64,000 nt of DNA from DATKUC01 sp964577375 (GCA_964577375.1 CAZNYW010000010.1:1-64000); one strand, 5' to 3'. Counted from the stretch's first letter, positions 50,184 to 60,158 are shown. Program-made: numbers and translations. Notes: a model not told the origin generated them from the sequence alone.

Positions 50184-52030
50184 TCGTGCCGATGAAGAAG
50201 GTGTGGGTCTTCACGACCGAAAAAAGCCGCTCTGAAACCATAGAGCGGCTGAAGGACGTCGGGGTCGTGCACGTTGAGATGAAGGAAGTTCATACCGAAA
50301 AGCTCGGCGATCTCCTGCAGCAGCGCCAGAGTCTGGAGCGCGCACTGCAGGTCCTTCCGCTGGAGGCAAAGGGCGAGGCCGGGATCTCGGTCATGCCTGA
50401 AGATCCGGTCGCCCGCGGGCTCGAAGCGGCGGAGGAGCTTCAGACTCTGCAGGAGCGGCTCAATGGGCTGATGGAGACTTCGGATCGCCTTCTGAAAGAG
50501 CGAACATCCGCGGAGCCCTGGGGTAACTATGACCCCGACGACATCCGCATGCTCCGCAAAAAGGGAATATTTCTCAGGCTCTACTCCGTGACTCCCGAGG
50601 AGTTCGACACCTTTCCCGAGGAGGCACAGCTCATCGTTCTGCACCGCGCAAAACAGCTGATTCGCTGCGTCGCTGTGTCTCGAAGCGACGACGAGATATT
50701 CGAGCCGGACGAGTCCGGGCTTCCGTCACACAGCTACGAGCGGCTCACGCAGATGATCTCGGAAAACGAGACCGCCCGGCAGGAGCTGCAGTCTCATATC
50801 GCGGAGCAGGCGGGCTACCGCGCCCTTCTCCATGAGGCGATCGCCCGCATCGACGAGCAGATCGAATTCGATACGGTCCACGACGGAATGGAAGAGCAGG
50901 AGGGAATCCGGTACCTCTCAGGCTACGTGCCTGAACCGCGGGCCGAGCAACTGCGGGAGGCGGCAAAACGGCACCAGTGGGGACTCCTGATCCGCGATCC
51001 CGATGAGGAGGAAGAGGTCCCGACGGTAGTCCACAACTCGCGATGGATCGACATCATCAAACCGCTCTTCCAGTTCCTCGGAATTCTCCCGGGCTACTGG
51101 GAGCGGGATACCAGCTTCTGGTTCCTCGGTTTCCTCACGATATTTTTCGCCATCCTCATCGGCGATGCAGGCTACGGGTTCCTCATTCTGGCGGGAACCG
51201 TCTACGGCATGATCAGGTCGAAACGCGCGACCGGCCGGGTGGCAGACATGCTGATCCTCGTCGCGGTATTTGCGGTTGCGACGATCCTCTGGGGAGCAGT
51301 CACCGCCACGTGGTTCGGGCTTCCCGGCGTGCAGAATCTCGCGCCGTTCACCTACTTCGTGATCCCGGGGATATCGATCTTCTCGCCGTCGAGCACACGC
51401 ACCGTCGAGTTCATCTGCTTTGCCATCGCGGTCGCTCAGCTCTGCCTCGCGCACATCTGGAACCTCCTCCAGGAGCTGCGGGGAAAATACCCGCTCCGGG
51501 CGCTCGCGCAGCTTGGCTGGTTCGTCATCGTGCTCGCGGGTTACAACGTGGCCCTCAACCTGGTGATCAGCCAGACCGACTATCCGATTCTGTCGGTTGC
51601 CTGGTACGGCGCAGGCGTCGGTGTGCTCCTCGTTCTGTTCTTCGGCGAACAGGCCGGGAACTTTCTCAAGGGCATCAGGAGCGGGTTGAATGTAGCAAAG
51701 ATCTTCACGACACTGCTCAGCAGCATAAGCGCATTCGGCGACATCGTCTCCTACATCCGCCTCTTCGCGGTGGGACTCGCAACCGTCGCCATCGCGCAGA
51801 GCTTCAACAGCATGGCCGCCGGCATGGCGCAGAGCGGCGTGGTCGGGATCATCGCGGCCGTGCTCGTGGTGCTCGTCGGGCACACGCTAAACCTGCTGAT
51901 GGCGGCTCTGGCAATAATCGTCCATGGCGTGCGGCTCAACGTGCTCGAGTTCTCGAGCCATCTGGGGCTGGAGTGGAAGGGAACGGCGTACAAACCCTTT
52001 GCGCGTACGCCGGAGGAGCAGGGCGCGTAA
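50180..52030 (+). CDS. atpI: V-type ATP synthase subunit I
   Basis: A 616-residue membrane stator subunit. The cytoplasmic half (1-300) has long helical arms (MKKVWVFTTEKSRSETIERLKDVGVVHVEM and so on). From about residue 310 there are seven or eight hydrophobic helices. The last ones contain SAFGDIVSYIRLFAVGLATVAIA, including the Arg essential for ion translocation, and VLVGHTLNLLMAALAIIVHGVRLN. It forms the half-channels through which ions reach the K ring. It overlaps atpD by 4 bp (ATGA). Confidence 0.96.
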   Translation: MIVPMKKVWVFTTEKSRSETIERLKDVGVVHVEMKEVHTEKLGDLLQQRQSLERALQVLPLEAKGEAGISVMPEDPVARGLEAAEELQTLQERLNGLMETSDRLLKERTSAEPWGNYDPDDIRMLRKKGIFLRLYSVTPEEFDTFPEEAQLIVLHRAKQLIRCVAVSRSDDEIFEPDESGLPSHSYERLTQMISENETARQELQSHIAEQAGYRALLHEAIARIDEQIEFDTVHDGMEEQEGIRYLSGYVPEPRAEQLREAAKRHQWGLLIRDPDEEEEVPTVVHNSRWIDIIKPLFQFLGILPGYWERDTSFWFLGFLTIFFAILIGDAGYGFLILAGTVYGMIRSKRATGRVADMLILVAVFAVATILWGAVTATWFGLPGVQNLAPFTYFVIPGISIFSPSSTRTVEFICFAIAVAQLCLAHIWNLLQELRGKYPLRALAQLGWFVIVLAGYNVALNLVISQTDYPILSVAWYGAGVGVLLVLFFGEQAGNFLKGIRSGLNVAKIFTTLLSSISAFGDIVSYIRLFAVGLATVAIAQSFNSMAAGMAQSGVVGIIAAVLVVLVGHTLNLLMAALAIIVHGVRLNVLEFSSHLGLEWKGTAYKPFARTPEEQGA

Positions 52031-52127
52031 ATGAGCACGCCGGTGAATTTAGAGAGTCTAGCGGGGGCCGTGGGCCGGACCGCCTCGAGATAAACGACAG
52101 GAACGTAGGTCGAAAGGAGACTTGATA

Positions 52128-52565
52128 ATGAACTTCGGATTGATCAGTATGGGCGCAGTGCTCGCGTTTGCTGCGATCGGCTCGGCCCTGGGAGCTGGCG
52201 AAGCGGGCCAGTCTGCCATAGGAGCGTGGAAAAAGTGCTATGCCCAGAACAAACCGGCGCCGTTCCTCCTCATCGCGTTCGTTGGTGCCCCGCTGACCCA
52301 GACCATCTATGGCCTGATCGTCATGGGTGCGATTCGGACCGCAGCGGCGAGCGGAAAGGCAGATCCGTGGATGCTGCTGGGCGCAGGCCTCGGCGGACTG
52401 GCGATGGGCATGTCGGCCTGGTTTCAGGGCCGCAGCGGCGCGGCTGCGTGCGATGCCTACGTCGACAGTGGCAAGGGCTTCGCGAACTACATCCTCGTGC
52501 TGGGCATCCTCGAGACCGTGGCACTCTTCGTGATGGTCTTCCTTCTCGGAGCACTCGCCGGGTGA
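52128..52565 (+). CDS. atpK: V-type ATP synthase subunit K (ion-carrying ring)
   Basis: A 145-residue, four-helix proteolipid (two fused hairpins). AGGAG is 8 bp before the ATG at 52128, which decides the start against a TTG at 52122. The second hairpin has the ion-binding Glu129 (LGILETVALF). Thr57-Gln58 (APLTQTIYG) and Gln100 (WFQGRSG) match the positions that bind sodium in Enterococcus NtpK. The first hairpin has no acidic residue, so each subunit carries one ion per two hairpins, as in true V-ATPases. The ring rotates as ions pass subunit I. The 97-bp gap before it is the longest in the operon. Confidence 0.94.
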   Translation: MNFGLISMGAVLAFAAIGSALGAGEAGQSAIGAWKKCYAQNKPAPFLLIAFVGAPLTQTIYGLIVMGAIRTAAASGKADPWMLLGAGLGGLAMGMSAWFQGRSGAAACDAYVDSGKGFANYILVLGILETVALFVMVFLLGALAG

Positions 52566-52574
52566 GAGGCAGCT

Positions 52575-53588
52575 ATGCGTGGTGAGTTACGTTTCGAAGC
52601 GAATCGAACACCACGAGCATCTATCGTAATCCTTCTCTTTCTGGCGGCGGCGCTCTTCTTTCCGGGGGCGCCGCTGTTTGCGCAGACGGATAAATCCAAT
52701 CCGCCCGGCGTATGGCCACCGTTCGACGCGCGGGAGTTCGGGCAGCTTCCCACCGGGACGCCGTCCTGGGTCTACTATCAGGAAGGACGCAGGCTGTTCG
52801 ACCAGGGAGAGTTCGGGCGAGCGCTCGTCTCCTACCGAAAGGCAATAGAAACACAGCCTGAGCAGAAGTTTCCGGAGGCCGAACTCGGAATCGGCATGGT
52901 CTACGAGCGTGAAGGCGAGTCGGCCCTCGCCATCCAGCACCTCGAGCAGGCCGTTGCACAGCGGAAGCTGTTCTACATTCCCGAGAACTATTACACGGCG
53001 CTCTACGAGCTGGCCGGCATATACAAACGGCAGCAGAACTACCGTGACTACGAAAACGCTCTCGTCTCCATCGTGGAGGATGATGCGAAGTTCTCAAATC
53101 CGGAGCTGGCAATTTCCCGCCCCGCCTACCGGAACACGCTCGAGCAGGACGGGCTCAACAAGCTGGTGCTGCTCTACCGGCTCAGCGATGATTTCTCGCT
53201 CACGGCTCACCTCGATCTCGGCATCTTCTACGTGAGCACGGGAAAATACTCCGATGCGGCCGACAATCTCCTGTTCTCGACGCTCAAGATCATTTCGCAG
53301 GCCATTACCGCCTATCTTGCCATCGCACCCGACTACCAGTTCACCACCATGACGGACTTTCTCGATCGCGTCCGCAAAATTCCGGACATCGAAGACTACC
53401 TGTCGAACCGGCAGCTCTATCAGAGCCTCTATTTTCTCGCCGCGGCGATGTACGGCCAGAATTTTGCGTCACGGGCGCGGGAGATATGGCAGCTCGTGGC
53501 GGGGCGGCAGGAAGCGGGCCCCTGGCAGGCGCGGGCGCGGTCCCGCGTCCTTCATCCACGGCTCGAGCCCCAGCTCGACACCCACTGA
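52575..53588 (+). CDS. Exported TPR-repeat protein
   Basis: A 337-residue protein with a late-starting signal sequence (ASIVILLFLAAALFFPGAPLFAQ, about residues 15-37) and several TPR units. The clearest is YYQEGRRLFDQGEFGRALVSYRKAIETQP, at about residues 67-95, and AELGIGMVYEREGESALAIQHLEQAV follows. The second half is helical and less regular. It lies 9 bp after atpK and may be read from the ATPase transcript. A protein-interaction role in the periplasm is likely; the partner is not visible. The last 30 residues are Ala/Arg-rich and may be poorly ordered. Confidence 0.82.
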   Translation: MRGELRFEANRTPRASIVILLFLAAALFFPGAPLFAQTDKSNPPGVWPPFDAREFGQLPTGTPSWVYYQEGRRLFDQGEFGRALVSYRKAIETQPEQKFPEAELGIGMVYEREGESALAIQHLEQAVAQRKLFYIPENYYTALYELAGIYKRQQNYRDYENALVSIVEDDAKFSNPELAISRPAYRNTLEQDGLNKLVLLYRLSDDFSLTAHLDLGIFYVSTGKYSDAADNLLFSTLKIISQAITAYLAIAPDYQFTTMTDFLDRVRKIPDIEDYLSNRQLYQSLYFLAAAMYGQNFASRAREIWQLVAGRQEAGPWQARARSRVLHPRLEPQLDTH

Positions 53589-53615
53589 ACCCCGCGCGAA
53601 CGGCGCTGGACGCAC

Positions 53616-56456
53616 ATGAAGAAGATCATCATCAAGGGTGCCCGCGAGCACAATCTCAAGAACATCGACATCGAGCTTCCGAGGGACCAGTTCATCGTCA
53701 TCTCCGGTCTGAGCGGCTCGGGCAAGTCGTCGCTCGCCTTTGATACCATCTTCGCAGAGGGTCAGCGCCGGTACGTCGAGTCCCTCTCCGCCTATGCACG
53801 GCAGTTCCTCGGGCGGATGGACAAGCCGGACCTCGATTACATCGAAGGACTCTCTCCAGCGATTTCGATCGAGCAGAAGACAACTCACCGCAATCCCCGC
53901 TCCACCGTCGGTACGGTTACCGAGATCTACGACTACCTCAGGCTGCTCTATGCACGCATAGGTCAGCCCCACTGTCCCAACTGCGGACGGCTGATCCAGA
54001 GTCAGAGCCTGGACCAGATAATAGATGCGGTAATGAGCTACCCGGCGGAGAGCCGCATCATGGTGCTCGCTCCCGTTATTCGCGGGAAGAAGGGCGAACA
54101 CCACAAGGTGCTCCAGGACGCAAGACGCGCAGGTTTCGTGCGGGCCAGGGTCGACGGCGAGGTGCTGTCCCTCGACGAGGAGATCAATCTCGATAAGAAA
54201 CGCAAACACACAGTCGACATAGTGGTGGACAGACTCATAGTCGACCAGTCGAACCGGAAGAGGATAGCCGAATCGGTTGAAACCGCGCTCGGAATTGCGG
54301 AAGGGCAGGTGGTTGTTGCGCGTGCCGAAGGAAGCTCCGGCTCCGAAAGCGGCGCGGAGGAGTACTATTCACAACGCTACGCCTGCCCGGACTGCGGCAT
54401 CAGCATTCCGGAGCTTCAGCCGCGGCTGTTCTCGTTCAACAATCCCTACGGCGCCTGTCCGGCATGCACCGGCCTGGGGATCACCATGGAGTTCGACCCT
54501 GACCTGGTGATCCCGGACCGGTCGAAGTCCTTCAATCAGAACGGAGTCGCGCCCTACAACCCGCAAGCCGCGTGGTACCGCAGCAAGTTCGAGTCCCTCG
54601 CGAGGCACTTCGAGTTCAGTCTCGACACCCCGCTCGGCGACCTGCCCGAGCCCGTCATGAATGCGATTCTCTACGGCACCGACGAGGTCATCGACGTTAC
54701 CTACGTCAATCGCGAAAAGACCGGCCGCTTCGAGTACCAGTCGAAATTCAAGGGAATTCTCGACGAGCTCAAGCGGCGGTATCTCGAAAGCTCCTCCGAA
54801 GGGGTCAAGGAGTGGCTCGAGCAGTTCATGTCGCAGAAAGAGTGCCCGGAGTGTCACGGCCGGCGTCTGAGGCCCGAGGCGCTTGCGGTCACCGTCCGCG
54901 ACCGCAGCATCTACGATGTAACGGTAACGTCGATCATCGACTGCCTCACCTTTTTCGAAGGCATCACCCTTTCGTCTACCGAGGAGCAGATCGCACGGCA
55001 GATCCTGAAGGAGATCCGGGCGCGCCTCAATTTCCTTCTAAGCGTCGGGCTCGACTACCTTACCCTCGAGCGAAAAGCCGGCACCCTCTCCGGCGGAGAG
55101 GCGCAGCGCATCCGGCTCGCGACCCAGATAGGCTCGTCGCTCGTCGGTGTGCTCTACATTCTCGACGAGCCGACCATCGGACTGCACCAGCGCGACAATG
55201 AGCGCCTGCTCGAAACGCTTCGCCACCTGCGCGACCTGGGAAACACCCTCATCGTGGTCGAGCACGACGAACAGACGCTTCGCACGGCCGATTACATCGT
55301 CGACCTCGGTCCCGGTGCCGGAATCCATGGCGGGGAGATCGTTGCCCAGGGGTCACTAGAAGAGATTCTGGAAAATCCGAGGAGTCTCACCGGTCAATAT
55401 CTCAGCGGCCGCATCGAATTGATCCGCCGCGAAGACCGGCGGGCGGGCAACGGAAATATCCTCACCATCCGGGGTGCTCGGGAGCACAATCTCAAGAACC
55501 TCGATGTCTCGTTCCCTCTCGGCACGCTTACGGTCATCACCGGCGTTTCGGGCTCGGGGAAGAGCACGCTCATGTCGGACCTGCTTTTTCCGATAATTCA
55601 GAACCGCGTGGGGCGCAGCCATCTCCCGGAGGGCGATTTCGATACAGTTGCCGGAATCGAGCAGATTGACAAGATCATCAATATCGATCAGTCGGCGATC
55701 GGACGCACTCCGCGTTCAAACCCGGCAACCTACGTCGGCCTGTTCGGGCCGATTCGCGAGCTCTTTGCGAGTCTCCCCGAATCCCGCGCGCGAGGCTACA
55801 AAGCGGGCAGATTCTCCTTCAATGTAAAGGGCGGCCGCTGCGAAAACTGTCAGGGCGCCGGAACCATAAAGATCGAAATGCACTTCCTTCCCGACGTATA
55901 TGTCACCTGCGACGTGTGCAAGGGCAAGCGATTCAACCGCGAAACTCTCGATGTGCGCTACAAGGGGCTCAACATTCACGAGGTCCTCGATCTTTCGGTC
56001 GAGCACGCCCGGGAGTTCTTCTCGGCAATCCCTCAGATCGCCCGGAAGCTCGACACGCTCGCCGCAGTCGGGCTCGACTACATCACCCTCGGCCAGTCGG
56101 CTCTCACCCTGTCCGGCGGGGAGGCGCAGCGGGTCAAGCTCTCACTCGAGCTCTCGCGTCGCAGCACGGGAAAGACCTTCTACATCCTCGACGAGCCCAC
56201 AACCGGCCTTCATTTCGCCGACGTGAAAAAGCTCCTTGAAGTACTCCAGATACTGGTTGATAATGGGAACACTGTGGTGCTGATCGAACACAATCTTGAT
56301 GTAATCTGTCAGGCCGACCATGTGATCGACCTCGGTCCGGAGGGAGGTGACCGAGGGGGCTCGATTATCGGGTCGGGCACACCTGAGCAGATTGCCTCGC
56401 TGCAGAAATCCTACACCGGAAAGTATGTGAAAGAAGCACTCCACCGTACGAGGTAG
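53616..56456 (+). CDS. uvrA: Excinuclease ABC subunit A
   Basis: A 946-residue UvrA with two ABC ATPase halves. Walker A motifs are GLSGSGKSSLAF (about residue 31) and GVSGSGKSTLMSD (about 645). The matching signatures are LSGGEAQRIRLATQIGS and LSGGEAQRVKLSLELS, each followed by a Walker B region with ILDEPT. Zinc-binding cysteines occur in CPDCG...CPACTG and in CENCQG...CDVCKG. UvrA, as a dimer with UvrB, finds bulky DNA lesions for nucleotide excision repair. It has no Shine-Dalgarno match near its ATG and lies 27 bp after the TPR gene, so read-through is possible. No SOS-box-like palindrome is seen upstream. Confidence 0.97.
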   Translation: MKKIIIKGAREHNLKNIDIELPRDQFIVISGLSGSGKSSLAFDTIFAEGQRRYVESLSAYARQFLGRMDKPDLDYIEGLSPAISIEQKTTHRNPRSTVGTVTEIYDYLRLLYARIGQPHCPNCGRLIQSQSLDQIIDAVMSYPAESRIMVLAPVIRGKKGEHHKVLQDARRAGFVRARVDGEVLSLDEEINLDKKRKHTVDIVVDRLIVDQSNRKRIAESVETALGIAEGQVVVARAEGSSGSESGAEEYYSQRYACPDCGISIPELQPRLFSFNNPYGACPACTGLGITMEFDPDLVIPDRSKSFNQNGVAPYNPQAAWYRSKFESLARHFEFSLDTPLGDLPEPVMNAILYGTDEVIDVTYVNREKTGRFEYQSKFKGILDELKRRYLESSSEGVKEWLEQFMSQKECPECHGRRLRPEALAVTVRDRSIYDVTVTSIIDCLTFFEGITLSSTEEQIARQILKEIRARLNFLLSVGLDYLTLERKAGTLSGGEAQRIRLATQIGSSLVGVLYILDEPTIGLHQRDNERLLETLRHLRDLGNTLIVVEHDEQTLRTADYIVDLGPGAGIHGGEIVAQGSLEEILENPRSLTGQYLSGRIELIRREDRRAGNGNILTIRGAREHNLKNLDVSFPLGTLTVITGVSGSGKSTLMSDLLFPIIQNRVGRSHLPEGDFDTVAGIEQIDKIINIDQSAIGRTPRSNPATYVGLFGPIRELFASLPESRARGYKAGRFSFNVKGGRCENCQGAGTIKIEMHFLPDVYVTCDVCKGKRFNRETLDVRYKGLNIHEVLDLSVEHAREFFSAIPQIARKLDTLAAVGLDYITLGQSALTLSGGEAQRVKLSLELSRRSTGKTFYILDEPTTGLHFADVKKLLEVLQILVDNGNTVVLIEHNLDVICQADHVIDLGPEGGDRGGSIIGSGTPEQIASLQKSYTGKYVKEALHRTR

Positions 56457-56462
56457 CACCCG

Positions 56463-59400
56463 GTGACAGAGGTCCGCGCCAGCTTGTCCGCCTTCCAGAC
56501 ACATGGAGGCCGGCGTCTCCTCTCGGGACCCGCAGCAGCGGCTGCCGCACTGTGGCTGCTGCTGCCGCTGGTGGCTGTCTCCGCACAGACAACGCCCCCG
56601 GCGGCTTCGCCGTCAGGCGGCGATCAGGCCGGCTCGACCACCGAGCTTCTTGCAAAGAGCATCCCCCGCGATATCGATACCGCGAGCTTCTATCAGCTCG
56701 CCGACTGGCTCCGGCAGCTCGGTCTCTCCACCAAGGGTGACCGGCGTGAGCTCATGGCTCGCCTTTACGAACACTACGGGCTCAAGCCTCCGCCCGAACA
56801 GCCGCCTGCAACCACCGGCCGGCTCATCACGATCGAGTCGGCGCGAGGGTCGAGCTACTTCCGCATCGAGCAGGCGGACCAGCGTTACCTTCGCCTGAGC
56901 GGCGGGGTGGATCTGAAGATGGTCGACCGGAAGACAGGCGACATCCACGAAATCAAGGCCGACGAGATCGTTTTCAACCAGACCGAGAACATCCTCACTG
57001 CGCGCGGGCACATCCGGTATACCATCACCCGCGGCACGCAGACCGAGCTCTTCACCGGGCAGGGACTCACCTTCGGCCTTGACGACTGGGACGGCTTCTT
57101 CATCGACGGCACCTCCTACCGGACCCAGCAGATCGAAGGAAAGCCCTTCGACTTTTCCTACTCGGGAACCTATATCAGCCGCTCAAAGGACAACATCGTG
57201 GTCCTCGACGGCGGCGTAATCACCTCCTCGCAGGCCAAACCACCCAACTACGAAATACGCGCAAAACGCATCTGGGTCCTCGACCAGGGCGAGTGGGGCC
57301 TTCAGGACGCGATGCTCTACGTCGGCCGGATCCCCGTGCTCTACCTGCCGTTTTTCTTCAAGCCGGGGAAGCAGGTGATCTTCCATCCCGCGCTCGGCTT
57401 CCGGAGCAGGGAGGGCAGCTACCTCCAGACCACCGTCTACATAGTCGGGCAGAAGCAGGACACCTCGAGCCCGCTCTCCTTTCTCCAGCTCGGTGAGGAG
57501 GGGCTCAACGCTCCCCGCGAGCCGAAAGGGCTGTTCCTGCAGCTGAAGAAACAGCCTGCGGCCGCTCCCGCAACGGCGGGCGCAGAGACAAGACCCTCAT
57601 CCGGAACCGGTACCGGCCAGCAGGGAAGCGTTACCCCCGGCAGCTCGGGAAGCTCGGCGGCCGCTTCGGGGGCGGTCGGGTCAGGAGGGAACGCTTCGCG
57701 GAACCTGGGTCCGGCGGCGGGCAGCGCGGCGCCGGCGGGAACCAGCGTGCCGGCCGGCAGCACGGCATCGGGCGGGACATCGAATCAGGGCCAGACCGGC
57801 CAGCCTGCGCAGGCGTCGCAGACGTCCCAGAACGCCTGGGTTCTCAAGGCGCTCGCCGATGTCTACACCCGGCTCGGCGCGCTCGTCGCACTGCAGGGCG
57901 ACTTCCCCAAAGCAGCCCCCGGCACCGATATCAGCTTCTACGCAGGTATCGCCGGGAGCCGCAATCTCTATTCACAGGGGACGGGACTCCTCACCGGCTA
58001 CTCACCCTTTTACGAGAAAAACAGCGACCTGGTCTCGATATGGAACACGAGCTATTTTCTCGGGCTCCCGATTCCGCTTCGCTACCGGCTCAACCTCGAC
58101 ACTCAGGTGCAGTCGACCACTTTCAACATGCACCTGCAGCTTCCCTATCAGTCCGACCGTTATTTCCAGGAGGACTTCGGCAACCGATCGGAGGGAATGA
58201 ACTGGAGCGAGTTTCTCGGCCTCGGCTCTTCGACCACCCAGCTGCCGGCCGAGGTCGACTCCTACACCTGGCAGGTCACCAGCTCTCTCAACCTGCCGAC
58301 CGGCAACCTGTCGCCCGGACTTTCAACACTTTCAGTCTCGCGCCTCAACGCGTCTGTTGCCTGGCAATCGAAGTCGATATCTCCCGTTCCCCTCGAAGTT
58401 TCGCAGGCGGACCGCAGCCCGGACCAGTTTTTCTTCTATCCCGATCTTCTGGTACTGCCCGACATCGGGCTTCACGCTGCGGGAACCATCTACTCGACGC
58501 CCACCGCAGCGGCATCGGGCCCGGGCAGGACGCAGACCCCGCCGTCGGCGTCCCTCCTGGTGCCGCCGTGGCAGGAGAGCGTGCCGCCGGGGAAGAGTGC
58601 GCAGCCGGAGAAGAGCGGTTCAGCGACCGCGCAGAGCCCGGGCGACTTCGACCTTCCGCCTCTGCAGCAGAGCCTCGCGGAGGCGACGGTTCCCAACGTG
58701 CTGACCGCGAAACTCGGGTACGACCTGGTTCCCGGGCTCCTGCTTCAGGCGCGCGCGGACTCCGGCAGCTGGAACGATCCGTCGCAGATAGACTACGCCG
58801 CTCAGTACTGGACGCTGCAGTCACAGGATACCGCGACGCTCAGCTACGGGCTCAACGTCTATCAGAACATCTTTGCCGTGAACGGCAGCTTCGTCTTCGC
58901 CGGCCAGTACCGCACCGTCTACGATCGGGCATCCTCGATAAGCGACACCGACTGGCAGGCGCTCCAGCTTCAGGCCGCGCAGTTCTCTACCGCCAACCTG
59001 ACCGACAACCTCACGCTGAGCACGCAGCCGCTTCAGGCGATTTCCTCGCTCGCCCAGACCAGTCTGAGCTACAATCTGGCCGTTGTGCTCTTCCGGCGCT
59101 CCTTTCAGTCGTTCGACGCGAACAACAATCCTGTGTACGCCAACAGCCTCGCGGGATGGAACCCTGAGTCGATCACCACTCACTCGGTGCAGCTTACGGT
59201 AAACGCGCTCGCGCTCGCTGCGAATCAGCAGCTGCAGCTCAAGGCGGTGCTTCCCCCACTGCAGCGACAATACACCGGCGCGCTCGACCTTCAGACAGGC
59301 CCCTTCCGCCATCAGGTGAGCGCCGGTGTTCTCTATCCGCCCGCCTCGGCGCCGGACCAGTCGGTGATATATCAGCCGGTGATCGCGGCCGAAACGGTCA

Positions 59401-60158
59401 CCTTCGGTACCATCGGCAATTTCAAACAGACCGCCCAGTATGACCCCGAGCTCGATGCATGGACCCAGGCAGTGAGCACGCTCACGCTGGGGCCCCTGTC
59501 GGCAGGATTCACGGCAAGTCGTTCGAGCGACTACAAGCGGGTCGGTAACGGTTGGGACCCCACCGGCGATCTGTCGCTCCGCTTGCAGTCGTTCAATCTC
59601 GGGTTCAACGGTTCGACCGAGTCCGACCCCTTCTGGAAGAATCGGGTCACCGTCGGTGCAGGTATCTCCTCGCAGTGGCAGCTGAACATTCTGCGGCCTA
59701 CCGACAGCACCTTCACCTTCGGATTCAATTTCTCCGTAAAAATCGCAAAGTTTCTCGATCTGACATTTTCATCGCTGTCGCAGAACAACATCACCTATCT
59801 CTACATCCCTGCACTCGCACAGAAGGCCGGCGTCCTCGCGCGCAACCCGCTGGTGGACCTGCTGAAATCCTTCAACTTCTTCAACACGCGCGACCGGGAG
59901 GAGTCCGGGTTCAAGCTTCAACAGCTCTCGGTCTCCGCCGTGCACGACCTGGGGGACTGGACCCTGAGCGTCACCTATTCCGGAACGCCTGAGCTCGTCA
60001 CGCTGCCTTCGAACGTGAGGCAGTATCAGTGGAACAGCCAGCTTTCGATAGATGTGGTCTGGAAACCAATTCCGGAAATCCGGACAACAACCCAGGTCAC
60101 CAACGGACAGCTCGAAATCAACCCGCCGCCCACGACCTCGCAGACCAACACGCCGTAG
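56463..60158 (+). CDS. lptD: LptD/OstA-like outer-membrane protein
   Basis: A 1231-residue protein starting at GTG 6 bp after uvrA. A signal peptide (to about residue 42) is followed by a SAP-like helix-extended-loop-helix motif (FYQLADWLRQLGLSTKGDR, about 78-96). The OstA/LptA-like beta-jellyroll spans about 120-330 (RGHIRYTITRG, GRIPVLYLPFFFKPG). A low-complexity Ala/Gly/Ser/Pro/Thr block fills about 375-460, and a large barrel-like region with many Gln- and Ser-rich strands runs to the end. In LptD the jellyroll receives lipopolysaccharide and the barrel exports it. Treponemes lack typical LPS, so the cargo here may be another lipid. Confidence 0.78.
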   Translation: MTEVRASLSAFQTHGGRRLLSGPAAAAAALWLLLPLVAVSAQTTPPAASPSGGDQAGSTTELLAKSIPRDIDTASFYQLADWLRQLGLSTKGDRRELMARLYEHYGLKPPPEQPPATTGRLITIESARGSSYFRIEQADQRYLRLSGGVDLKMVDRKTGDIHEIKADEIVFNQTENILTARGHIRYTITRGTQTELFTGQGLTFGLDDWDGFFIDGTSYRTQQIEGKPFDFSYSGTYISRSKDNIVVLDGGVITSSQAKPPNYEIRAKRIWVLDQGEWGLQDAMLYVGRIPVLYLPFFFKPGKQVIFHPALGFRSREGSYLQTTVYIVGQKQDTSSPLSFLQLGEEGLNAPREPKGLFLQLKKQPAAAPATAGAETRPSSGTGTGQQGSVTPGSSGSSAAASGAVGSGGNASRNLGPAAGSAAPAGTSVPAGSTASGGTSNQGQTGQPAQASQTSQNAWVLKALADVYTRLGALVALQGDFPKAAPGTDISFYAGIAGSRNLYSQGTGLLTGYSPFYEKNSDLVSIWNTSYFLGLPIPLRYRLNLDTQVQSTTFNMHLQLPYQSDRYFQEDFGNRSEGMNWSEFLGLGSSTTQLPAEVDSYTWQVTSSLNLPTGNLSPGLSTLSVSRLNASVAWQSKSISPVPLEVSQADRSPDQFFFYPDLLVLPDIGLHAAGTIYSTPTAAASGPGRTQTPPSASLLVPPWQESVPPGKSAQPEKSGSATAQSPGDFDLPPLQQSLAEATVPNVLTAKLGYDLVPGLLLQARADSGSWNDPSQIDYAAQYWTLQSQDTATLSYGLNVYQNIFAVNGSFVFAGQYRTVYDRASSISDTDWQALQLQAAQFSTANLTDNLTLSTQPLQAISSLAQTSLSYNLAVVLFRRSFQSFDANNNPVYANSLAGWNPESITTHSVQLTVNALALAANQQLQLKAVLPPLQRQYTGALDLQTGPFRHQVSAGVLYPPASAPDQSVIYQPVIAAETVTFGTIGNFKQTAQYDPELDAWTQAVSTLTLGPLSAGFTASRSSDYKRVGNGWDPTGDLSLRLQSFNLGFNGSTESDPFWKNRVTVGAGISSQWQLNILRPTDSTFTFGFNFSVKIAKFLDLTFSSLSQNNITYLYIPALAQKAGVLARNPLVDLLKSFNFFNTRDREESGFKLQQLSVSAVHDLGDWTLSVTYSGTPELVTLPSNVRQYQWNSQLSIDVVWKPIPEIRTTTQVTNGQLEINPPPTTSQTNTP

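Noticed and set aside
52031..52093. A 20-codon frame starting right after the atpI stop
   Set aside because: It has no ribosome site of its own, uses rare TTA and CTA codons and is short enough to arise by chance; it could only be supported by conservation or ribosome profiling.
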